64,000 bases of DNA. It comes from Temnothorax longispinosus (taxonomy: Eukaryota; Arthropoda; Insecta; Hymenoptera; Formicidae). Positions within the stretch are counted from its first letter, which is position 1. The number at the start of each line of letters is the position of its first letter. The position numbers were made by a program, and so were the translations under genes. Shown piece after piece: positions 1-12,200 of the stretch. The stretch spans positions 12,451,444-12,515,443 of the forward strand of contig NC_092361.1 of assembly GCF_030848805.1 (NCBI RefSeq), given 5' to 3'. Below the pieces are notes generated by a model. It was not told the origin of the DNA. It did not search any database and was given only the letters and a program-made list of their open reading frames with translations.

Positions 1-1570
1 AAAGAATACCAAAAAAAGACAATGGGTAGGTACAATTCAGGACGTACTACATGAAAATTTGAGTGAAAATCTGCGAGATAAACGCGAAATTAATGTAAAT
101 TTAGAACGTGTGGAAATTGAACGTGAAAATTGTGTCATGAGCACGATAGAAATCGCGAGTTCTCTCGCGGGAACATATAACGATCCTTTTGCTTAACTTA
201 ATAAATCGTAACGTATTATACCGTACGAGCGAGCACGCGGGCCGAAATGTGGAAGTTGGCGTAAAATCATCAATAAAGTCAAGTATTACGGAATACTTGA
301 ATACAATAGAAATTTATAGATCTCCGGCGGACTGCACACCTACGACATTTCGCTCCCCGTGGATTTATTAAATTTACGGTATTGTCTTGAACACGTCGCA
401 CCTACGTGCGTGGGAAATGGGAAGCAAATGAAATAAAGGTGAACGGTGTTAGACATTGGGAAAGAGCGGGTCGGTTGGAAAATTAAATAAATTAAAAAAG
501 AAGGAAAACGGAACGTTTTACCTCTCGCACGACAGGGTAACTCCGGTATATACGCCGCACCTAAGGAAAACTTAATTTGTCGAGTACTATTTACTATGTT
601 TAAGGCAAATGAATTATTACCAATAAAAACTTTATATTGTCTATACTACTATAAACAAATTAGAAATATGAAATATTTATTCTTAGTATTTAACAAAAAA
701 AAACTTTTAGAAACCCTTGCATTTTTGCCATATATCCCATAGGAGTGAGATATATGGCATTTATGGATGAAATATACGCCTTATAAAAAATTTAATTTTT
801 ATAAATAAGGCAATAATATGTTATAATAAGTTATAAAATGTATGTAAAAAGTTTATGAAGATGTAAGAATGATAAACAAATTATAAAATTAAAAGATTTT
901 AAAAAGAAAATAGAAGAACGATAGAGATGCTTTAAAGGTTATTGGTATACGATCCAAGAAAAAGATAAAAAAATAACACATAGGAGATTTCAATTTTTAT
1001 AGAGTGTCTGTACTGTGGCATAAATCTCGCGTGCTAAAAATGCCGTATATCTCAAACAGGAGGGATATACAAGATATGAAGTTAAACAAAGAATACAAGA
1101 GCTATGCACTTGTATTTTGCTGTATTCCATCCTTTACTATCCCTCTACACTTATGTATCATAAAATAACTATTAAACCTTTTATATTCTTTACAGTAATC
1201 ATTTTACGTAGGTCGTAATATATAATCGCGCTATTTACTACGGTGAGAAATCGATTCAACTCACAACGGTTTTGTTAATATTAACAAAAGAACTGCAATT
1301 ACAGCACAATACTAATATGGCATAAAGGCACATAAAAGTGTGATTACAAGCAAGTATCTTTATTCCTTCTATTTTTTCTGACTTCTGCGGCGTAAATCCC
1401 CGCGCGGCGTAAATACCGGAGTTACCCTAATCGCGGGCCTCACCTGTGCGCGTTCTCGGTGATCGAGCACTCCGATTCTTTCGAAAAATTGCACATTCGA
1501 CCATCCAAGTGGATAATATACGGGCATGAGCTCACGGCCGCCTCGAATGACTCTCCAGCTGGAACAAATT
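1..1570. other. Non-coding flank with a weak inverted repeat
   Basis: AT-rich sequence with no open frame that looks coding. A short inverted pair is visible: a TGAGATATATGGCATTT-like stretch near 747-763 and its near-complement near 1038-1055, about 280 bp apart. This may be the worn ends of an old foldback element. The part next to 1571 would be the 3' UTR of the DRC5-like gene. Confidence 0.4.
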
Positions 1571-3200
1571 TTATTGCCGCTTTTTTGCGTGAAGTACAAA
1601 TCTTTCAACCATTGAGATAATTGCGCAACGATTCTCTAACAATAATATTAATAATTGGTGTTTTTTAACGATTTTTAGACCACTGTTTGCATGTGTTGCT
1701 CTCCTTACGTAATTATCTCGATTCCGTCATATATGACTTTGGAAATTGGAAACTTCTTTCTCTTAAATTTCTACATCTTCTTTTGAGCTATATTAAAATG
1801 ATATTCTCGAAAGAAGATATAGAAAAGGGTAATTCCTCTGTTATTAATACCGGTAAATCCAAAATTATTGTTTGATACGTCGAGAGAGAAGACTTCGAGT
1901 TCCACGCAACCGGAAGAGAGCACTCCGGCCAGCGCTATGCCGTCTTCCGGACCTAATTCGCAGCCGCTGATATTCAATGTTTCCAAAGTTTTGTTTCTCA
2001 CCAGGACTGAAAATGACAAATTAACAAGTATAATATAAAAACAGAAATCTTTTACAAATGAATATTTTTGCAAAGAATGTATTATAAGGAATATAAAAAA
2101 TATATATTTAGATAAATTATAAAAACAAAACTATCATCAAAGTAATTAATCACACTATTTATCTACTAAATTCAGTAATATATATCTTGCATTAAAGCAA
2201 TATAATGTTATGTCACTACGTTCTGTCGTTTATATCATATCTAATATTTTTTAATAAGATGGTTTTATTAAGATAATAATCTGAACATTTTTTTTTAGCA
2301 AAATTTTACATCTAGTGAACCGACCAGGGTCAAAGATTAGCAACCTAAATTTTCTTTTCTGGAAATTTTTATTCATATTAAAATTGAAGCTATTATCTTA
2401 TGAGTACGTATTATAAATCCGGGAATATATCCACGAGAAATTGCGGTAGTGATTTTGTATATGTACTGTAATAGGTGTTATTGCCCTTTTATGCATTTTT
2501 ATATTGCAGTTTCAGACACGTTCCATGTGCTGTAACATGCGATTTGTATGCACGCGCATGCCACAATCTGCTATTCAGCTTGCATTTATTTAAATAATTC
2601 AGCGTGCCGCTTATGCTACACTTTCGACCTGCAAGTCGATTACGCTCTTTTTTTCTCTCTCTCTCTCTATGCTAATTTTCGAGATTATATGGGATTGTGC
2701 ATTCAGTTTTTAAAGTCGGCAATAAGCAGTATGGCTTCGTGTAGCGAGGTCAAGTATGATACCTGTACATTCAGTCCATGATAAAGACAATTAAGCGATG
2801 CTTTAAAGTAATGACCCAGTAAGCCAGAAACGTCAACATTTCAACTTGTACATTGCAGCAACTTTGTAACGTTAATACAATGCAGTTGAAATATTTCTTG
2901 ATATTTCTTGCTTACTGAAAAGATAATCAAGATGACACCTTTTAATCTGAATTCTTCGGCCTTGGACGTAGCATATTATCCGGCAATAAAGCATCATTAA
3001 TATCTCAGACAAATTTGATATTTAAAAAAGTAAATTCCATTATTTTCTTATCTTTCTTTGTTCGAAATAAATTCTCTCTCGCTGGCATTTGTTATCGTCA
3101 TAAAAAATACATTTGGAAATGCAGAAAATATAAATTTCGAGATCCGATTTTATCATTGATCTGTCCTGTGTACATACGTACATTGATAAATTTATAGCTT

Positions 3201-3252
<52 letters not shown>

Positions 3253-6200
3253 GTGCTGAAATACGAAATCCGTGATATTTCCATTATTTGGCGAGAATGC
3301 AATGCACCCCTATAGTGCACTAGCATAAAGTAGTACCGCACGCAACATTAAATTTCAATTTACCTCAACGAGCTTTGTATTACTCGGGCACTGAATTCTG
3401 TAGAAAACACCACTGGATAATCTTCGAAGTGGCGTTGTATTTTTCCAAATAAACAAAGAATTATCTATTTTGATATATCGTTTTCAGACCAAAGAGAGAA
3501 AGAGAATTGCTTGTGAAATCATTTGCTCTATATAATCGCGTCTATTTACATTTATCGCTATTTTACTTGTGGAAAGATTATTTAAAAATTGATAGAATCC
3601 GTTCATTGCCGATTATACATATACGTGCTATTTATAATTGTAAATACAAATTAAAATTGTATTCTTGATTAATATTGCAGTTAGTTATATTAAGCATTAA
3701 GATTAAGCAAAAGCGTAAATATCGCTTTATTCTTATTACTTATTACTTATAAAGATACTGAATTTATCACACACAAATATTTCTCGATTTAATCAAAGAA
3801 AAGACTCGAAAAAGTTATTAAAACTGAGAGCTTACGTTAAAAGATATTGGGCAATAAATTTTAATGTATCTGCTTGCTCCTAAGTTATGATATGCCATAT
3901 AAGAAAGTTTTCGGCATCTTTAAATATTTTTTTAAGCCTCATCTACTTACATCTATCGTAACGCTTTAATCGTAAGTGATCGTGGTCGTAAGGAAAGAAG
4001 CTGTCGTAAACATTGTGTGTGTATATACATAGCAATGCGTGTTATAAAATTGTGCACAACAGCAAATGGCGAAACAGAATGTCAGAGGCCAAGTAGAGCT
4101 GTTACGACGAGCGTTATACGGTTAATATTACGATAGATGTAGATAGACCTTTAAAAACTCGATTTTTTCATCATGCAACTGTTCTATTTCAGCAACGAGA
4201 GTTAAATCCCTTCTGACATGCATAGAACGTTTTATCTAGTCCTAAAGTCCCGAGATTACACAATCTTAAAAATCAACCAAAACATTTTTTAAATATTTTT
4301 TATTTTCTTATAAGTCTGAATCTTTTTCTATCTGTTAAGATTAAGTGAAAATTAGGTATTAGCGTATTTAAAAAATGGTTTAAATATTAATTTTATTGTT
4401 AGTTTATCAGAAAATGGTATTCAATAAAATATGAAATAAAAACACAATTTAATATCTGAGTAGAACTGAGGCTGCTATATATATTTATCGAACTTACGAG
4501 CGCATATGTGATTAGCTCCCTCATTTTGTATAGGATTCAGTCGTAGATCCAAATCTTTCAGAGCCGTCGTGTTTGCTTTCATTAATCCGTGAACGATACC
4601 AGCAACTCCGATCGGTCCTATATTGTTGTTCGCCAAGTGCAAAGTCCTCAGTTTCTGATGCATTGACAGAAATTCACCCACCGCGTGCACACCAGTATCC
4701 ATCAATTTGCAATGCGACAGATCCAACTCCTCGATCTGCATCCGAGATAATTGAGGTAATATACGTGAAACGTGTGTGATAAAATTCTCCGTTAACACGT
4801 TGCCTGCCTAGCGAGTTTTGTATGTCTTATCGTGCGCGCCACAGTAGAATTTTCATTATCGTAAGCATATAATAGTGTAAAGCCCAAAACATTAAAAAAT
4901 TAAAAAATTATTTACACATTGCCTGCATTCGTTTATTCACATTGGGAGCTATTGGGAAAATAAAATATATAATATATGTAACGTGCGTTATAGATTTTAT
5001 TTTCCCAACAGCTCCCGATGGGAATAAACGAACGCAGGCTATAGGTTTTTGTACTTTGTTTGTACACTTGTTAGTACCACATTTCGTTTCATTTGTATCC
5101 AAAGGGTTAAAAAGTTAGGGGAGATGAAAAAATTGTTCAACTTAAAGATATTTGAAAACGGCCAACGTCATTCGAAAGAACATTGTTTGTACCCCTTTCC
5201 AAATCGTTTGTATCTCAAGGGGATCGAAAGTACAGGCTTTTCAAAATACGTTCAGGAAGTAGTTTCGCCAATTTTTGAGATATTTCAAAACGACCAATGC
5301 CAATCGCTAAGAGAATCTCAAACGAGGTACAAATGTATATATAGTGTAAACGATAGTTTAATTTTTTAATGTTATACGCTCATAGTTTTACACCAGCAAG
5401 CATAACGATAAAATATTATGTAATATGATTAAACAACTGCATCCTCATGAGTACCGTTGAAGAACGCATTTTTTAATTTACATTGCTATTTAGCTATTTG
5501 TGTCATGTAAAATTTTATATTAGATAGCGTTTATCTTTTACAAGCGTTTTCAAAAATTTTGATAACACTGATCACGGATCACCAGCATGGTTACGAGGTG
5601 TAGTAGTCCAGTCGGCACGTCGTTAAAAATGACAAATAAATCGACTAATTAGGACAAAGCTGCAAAAAATTTTAATCTCTTTATTTGGGGGTCAGTAATG
5701 ACATACTAAGTTTTTGACCTCCCCCGTAGTGTGCTTCGGCCGCCATCTTGGAAGAAAGGGGTGAAAAATCGGTTTTTCGCGAATATCTCGGTTTCCATTA
5801 GACTTAGGCTAAAATAGTTTAATGCAATATTGTAGGGAATTTAGTTCTCTACAAAAAAGGAAGTATAGGTTTTTTTCCTACGACCAATAGTTTTGGCGCT
5901 AAAGCCGGGAGGAGTAGGACACTTTGGGTGGAGTTCCGAAGACGGCCCCCCTCCGATTTCGATGAAACTTTGTGAAAAGCTTCGTCTTGGGTTAAAATGA
6001 AAGCCCTTAAAAGGAATTTTGGCGACTCCTATGATAAAGCCATTTTTTAAGATAAAATGATAAAAAATATAGGGCTGTTCTTCCGAAAATGTCCGCGCTC
6101 CGATTTAGGTGAAACTTTGTGAATAGGTTCCCTTTAGATAAAAAACACATGGTAAATGTCTAGCGTAAGGGCGACCTCACCGCGTTCACGGACCTACATA

Positions 6201-9200
6201 GGTTAGTTGACGCGCTTTACGCACTTGCGACTGTTCAACGCGAGCCACTGCGCCACGCGGGTTAGTTTTACGCACTCGATACTGTTCAAGGCGAACCACT
6301 GACCCACGTAGGTTAGTTGACGCGCTTTACCTACTTTTTTACTGTCTACAGCACTTCACTGACCCACATGAGTAAGGTGCTGCGCTGTACCTACTTTTTT
6401 ACTGTCTACAGCGCCCCAATGACCCACATGGGTTAGTTGACGCGCTTTACCTACTTTTTTACTGTCTAAAGCACCCCACTGATCCACATGGGTTAGCTCA
6501 TAGAATTATGAAAGTCTTCTTATATTTTTTATCATTTTCCTTTTCTAAAAAGGAGATGTGAAGTTTATTGTTGTCGCTTTTCCGCGATGCCGATTGGTTT
6601 TCTTGCTGCGCTTACTTCATTTGCAGCTGTCATTGTATATTTTGACAGTTGTGTATAATAGGGTTAATAGTGAAATGTTAAAGATAAATAGCGCGCGCGT
6701 AGCGCGTGTCTGTAGTGTCTAGTATCTTAAAAAAGGGCTTTATCATAGGAGTCGCCAAAATTCCTTTTAAGGGCTTTCATTTTAACCCAAGACGGAGCTT
6801 TTCACAAAGTTTTATCGAAATCGGAGGGGGGCCGTTTTCGGAACTTTATCCGATACTTTTTGTAACAAACGGTTTTAGCGACTCTATCTCGCCGTATCTC
6901 ACTTTTCAGGTAAATGGCGTTGTTATTGTGCTAGTGAACCGTTGTCGTTTCACACATCTGGCTTTGTATTATTTACTCAACAATGCTATAAACACTTCTT
7001 GTTAGAAGTTAGGAGCATCCAAGATTTTAAATAAATTAAAAGATATAGTTATGACGATTATCTCACTGTTTACAATGTTCTGTTTACAATACGTCCTTCG
7101 GTGGGTGGGCTCAGGTCAAAATTTAGTATAACATTGACTTTGGTCAACGTTGCATGTGTTTTCGTGTTCCTATACTAAAATAAAATTATGAATTTAGAGC
7201 AGTGTTTTATTTGTGAGGAGACGTTATTCCGCGGTGATACAGTTGATGTCAAAGAGAGAGGGATTAAAACTCTTATCGAAAGCAGTAGAGAGAGAAAAGA
7301 CAATAAACAATTATTCCTAAGGGGATTAAACTGTGTAACTGTGCACGTCAAGTGCCGGAAATCTTATATAGATAAGAAACTTATAATTGCATTACTGAGA
7401 GCCAAGGAGAAAGCTGTTCCTAGTGTAATCGGCTCCCGAAAATCGAGCATTCCATCTTTCGACTTCAAGACGAAATGTCTGTTCTGCGCAGAAGAGGCAT
7501 CGGAAGAATTTGTAAAAAAACAAACGAAGAAGAATGTTGCAAGGCGCGATACTGTGCACGTGATCAATACGATGCAAGTTAAAGAAAATATTTTGGAAAC
7601 TGCAAAGAAAAGAGGAGATACGTGGGGCGAAACTGTAAGTATGCGCATCTTAAACGTAATGGATTTAGTTGCAGCCCAGGGTCGATACCACGGTTCATGT
7701 AAAAAAATTCTCATAATCTTAATAATAAACTTATTGTTAGTGGATTAGACCTACAGGAAACGCCACATAAAAAAAAACGCGCTACTAACTCTACCGTAAG
7801 GTGGTGAGGAAACGAGTTCAAAAGTATACTACAGCCTCTGAGAAGTGAGATACGGCGAGATAAAGTCGCTGAAACCGTTTGTTACAAAAAGTATTCTACT
7901 TTTCCCGGCTCTAGCGCCAAAACTATTGGTCGTAGGAAAAAAACCTATACTTCCTTTTTTGTAGAGAATAATAATTCCCTATAATATTGCATTAAACTAT
8001 TTTAGCCTAAGTCTAATGAAAACCGAGATATTCGCGAAAAACCAATTTTTCACCCCTTTCTTCCAAGATGGCGGCCGAAGCACACTACGGAGGAGGTCAA
8101 AAACTTAGTATGTCATTACTGACACCCAAACAAAGCGATTAAAATTTTTTGCAGCTTTGTCCTAATTAGTCGATTTTCAAATGTACTTGCCGACTGGACT
8201 ATAGCAGGAATTACAATATTCATGACCATGGCATACAACTCTCTACTATCTACCAGTGGATGCCAAGATCGTTTTTACATATATATAGATATTACCAAGT
8301 AATATCCAGTGAATAGTGTTATATTTCTTCGTTTTACTGTCACATTGAGCATTAAAGCAGATAGCGCTTGCAGTCACGTTAGTTTAGCTTTTAGCAAAGT
8401 TGCATCTTTAGTTGTACTTCTATTAATTTTTAATCGAAAATAAAGCGGTTTATGTGTTATTCACATAACGGGAATACACCGACTAACGTTATTGTTCGAC
8501 ACCATCCCTTGGAGAATGGCTGCGACTCGGGGCTGATCCAAGTTGCTTCGGGTCAAACTGAATTTCTTCAATTTTGGGCTGGCTTTAATTCCTTCCCCCA
8601 GACTTAAGCAATCCTCCAGCGAGAACCTGCACGAGCGATGAATGTTTTATCAATCGTTTAACGTGGGGATCCACTTTATCGTCGCGCTTGCTGAATTTCC
8701 GACTCACTCGAAGTCTCGCCATTCGAAACCGTCGTTCATGTAAATCATACCGAAGTTGAGATAAATCTCGGTGAGATATGGAAATCGCGGGAGTATAACT
8801 GCCATAGGAATGTGATGCGCGACGTTTTCCTCTGGGGTTGACTCGTCCTCCGCGTTAGCTCGCGTCGTCTGCTCTCTAGAAAGTTCGTATATCCAAATCG
8901 CACATGTATGAGAAACGGAATTTTGTCGGTAATTAATTTTTTATTCAATACAATTTTTTTTAGAAATCAGCTACGCGTTTATGCGTGAAAAACGAGCCGT
9001 GCTTTGACAAACGAAGCGTAACAACACATTCAATGATAAATTTTGATTGACAAAGTTTAAAAATTGTAGAGATTTATTAATTAGAAATTAATTTCTATTT
9101 TAATTTACTTCGTATGAGTGTCATGATACGAATACAAAACGATAAAAATTTTTATTCCATGAATTTTTCAATTTTTTAATTCATTTATACATATAATCTT

Positions 9201-12200
9201 TATATGGGGAGAACACGATAACTAGGGCCCCTTGATTTGACTGTGGTTTCTGGTAGTATTTTTTACGCCAAACAAAAAATTATATAGGTCTTATAGGGCT
9301 AACTGCTTTAGTTTTTTGAGATATGCAGTATTAAGGTGGTCCTTTCGTGAGAACAAGTATTAGATAGGTACCTAAATTTGATATATGTTAAATATACAGT
9401 AATAAGGGGCATGTGTACGAAAAATCAAGTAAGGTTACCGACACTTTACAAGAAATAAGTCATTCTAAATGTGCGTTCGCGGAGCGTGCTATTGTCATTC
9501 TATCCTTGTTTACATCTAATGAACGAGAAAGATAGAATGATGCAAATCGCCACGTCCGACGTTTTCAACGAATAATACATGTACTTAGCGATCAGATGAA
9601 TACATTATTCATGTCTTAAAATATTCCCTGAAGTTTCCGGATTTCGTACATACCTTGAAAATAAGGGCTTGCCGAATGTTTTGCTCTGATATATGAGGTT
9701 AAATAAGTAGTGGTCCAATCGCATATTGCTTTACTCGTACTGTCATGCCTGACCTAACCTAAATCGAGTCCAACCGCACTATTATTGTGATATTTTTTTA
9801 ATTAGTAAATAATTAAATACGATTAAATCGTGCGTGTAAAATCATATTATATTATTATAATTATTGGGATGTTGTGTAATGTTTGTCAATATGTTTGTTT
9901 TCAATTACCTCATGACGGACTGTTACTTGACTAGCTGGGTCCGCGAAAGGACAACCTTAAGGTGATCCTAAAGCCGTGATCCTAGCCGATTTTTTCCAGT
10001 TTTTTTCTTAGCACTAATCTTTTAATTGGCTTTATAGAAATGCAAAATTCTTGTCTAGAATTAAAGTACGCATCAAAATCTAGGTCATGGTCGTCGAATT
10101 TATATCGAAAACGAAAAAAAATTAATATTTTTTGTTATACGTGACGACCACCACATATAAATTCGACCACCATGACCTAGATTTTGATGCGTACTTTAAT
10201 TCTAGACAAGAATTTTGTATTTCTATAAAGCCAATTAAAAGATTAGTGCTAAGAAAAAAACTAAAAAAACCGGTTAGGATTACGGCTTTAGGATCACCTT
10301 AAAGCTCAAAATAAATATAATATAAATCTTTACTTGGTAATTGTATAGATGGGGGACCACCTTGGATGACCTTGATATTTTAGTATGTTGTCAAGGTCAC
10401 CTTCCTGAGTGACCTTCAGAAGGTTTCAGCCCGCGTTCGTTATTTGTTAAAAAGTTATTAACAAAAAACTGTTTAAAGCGCGTCACTAACCTACATTTGG
10501 TAAAGCAGCGACTTTCTCGTGAAATAAAGTATTCTCTGCTTTAACAAAAAGACAATTTATCAACAATTTACTTCTTTAAATGTTGTGTTTTGGTAAAGCA
10601 GCAACTTTCATGCGAAACGAGATATTCTCTACTTAAAAAAAAAGACGTAATATTAGTCATTTATGCCTTCCAATACTCAAAATAGCTGCTATATTTTCCA
10701 AACTTTTTTTGTTAATAACTTTTTAACGAATAACGAGCGCGGGTTGAAACCTTCTGAAGGTCACTCAGGTGGGTGACCTTGACAAAATATTAAAATATCA
10801 AGGTCATCTAAGGTGGTCCCCCCCATCTATACAATTACCAAGTAAAGATTTATATTATATTTATTTTGAGCTTTAATACTGCATATCTCGAAAACTAAAG
10901 CAGTTAGCCCTATAAGACCTATATAATTTTTTGTTCAGCGTAAGAAATACTACCAGAAACTACAGTCAAATCACAGTCAAATCAAGGGGCCCTAGTTATC
11001 GTGTTCGTGCCGTAATATTTACCCCCCAAAAAATTTTTTTTGAAAAAAGGGACCTTTTTAAATAATTTTGTATGGGGGTCCCTTGTCCCCGGGCTCAGAC
11101 CCCTTCCCAAAACTCTCTACGGTCTAAGCTAGAGTATCATGAGATAGTATACCAAATTTAGTTGTTCTAATGTGAAAACTGTGATCGATAAAATAATATC
11201 ACAAATTAAATTGATCATCAAATTCTAAACGCAACTGACGCTTATAAACATTCCTTCCCAGCAGACCTTTTCCCCTCACTTTGATTCCAAAACTCTCTAA
11301 TACGGGCTAATTTATTAGACAGTAGACGATTTTTTTCCCCGAATAATAATATTTACCTCCAAAAAAAATTTTTTTTTTTTTAAAGAGACCTTTTTTAGAC
11401 AATTTTGTATGAGGGTCCCCTTTTTTATTTATTTTTATTTTTATTTATATTTTCTTATATTAATTTATTCTTTATCGACGCCATCCCCGAAAAATTAGAC
11501 AAATTTTGGCATCGGTTTCCAGAAAATCGGTCCATTCATGAATGAGTAGTTCGCAGTCAGACAGACATTAGAAAAATTTTGGAACCGGTTTCCCAAAAAA
11601 TCGATAATGATGCGGTTCTCAAAATACGTCTACGATTTAAGTTAGAGTATCATGAAATAGTATACCAAATTTAGTTGTTCTAATTTGAAACTGTATTAGA
11701 TTTGCATAGCGGATAAACATACATATATTCATTTTTATATATATAGAGATAGGGACAAAGATTCCATTTGTACATATTTTTTCATATCTATCGCGATTTT
11801 TCGTATTATATCCAGATTGTCAATCAATCCGTGATGCAACGAACGAGCGGAAAAGCAATTTTTTTAATGCGGAGGAAAAAAAATATTTTATCCCTAGGAC
11901 GTATGGAAAAAATCCACGTGTATGTAAAGAATTAGTTCGAGCTGTTACTGAATGGTTTATCCGCGAAACAGTTAATGTATTTGAGTGAGTCACGGCTCTG
12001 ATCAATATTGGACGATGGATTACGTTGCACAAACTACGTCGTGTATGTAGAGGCCTAGTTGCATGCTAGCCGTTGTGAATAATTGAAGAACGCGTACACG
12101 CCGTACACGCGCCGGGCCATATTAACCGTCAGATAGATATATACTGGGTACGTTGGACGTTCTAGATTGATATACGAAATGGAATTTTGAATAATAAATC

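Larger units (their letters stand above)
5604..8201 (+). mobile_element. 2.6 kb DNA transposon with ~310-bp inverted terminal repeats and 3-bp TSD
   Basis: Long terminal inverted repeats span about 5604-5912 and 7895-8201. Both begin TAGTCCAGTCGGCA and are about 90 percent alike by eye. Both ends are flanked by TAG (5601-5603 and 8202-8204), a 3-bp target duplication. Inside are a 60-bp tandem repeat (6190-6500), an internal inverted copy of the sub-terminal region (6733-6915) and a 186-codon open frame (7188-7748). The terminal decamer is shared with 19440-20052. The element lies in a DRC5 intron. No full transposase is visible, so this copy is probably non-autonomous. Confidence 0.85.
9211..11006. 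mobile_element. Foldback element split at its central TTAA by three other elements
   Basis: The outer arms, 9211-9334 and 10873-11006, are inverted copies beginning GAACACGATAACTAGGG. Both end at TTAA in the context GCAGTA-TTAA-TACTGC, so the undisturbed element would be a palindrome of about 255 bp with TTAA at its exact centre. Everything between 9335 and 10872 is later insertion. It lies in the 7.2 kb DRC5 intron. Confidence 0.85.
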
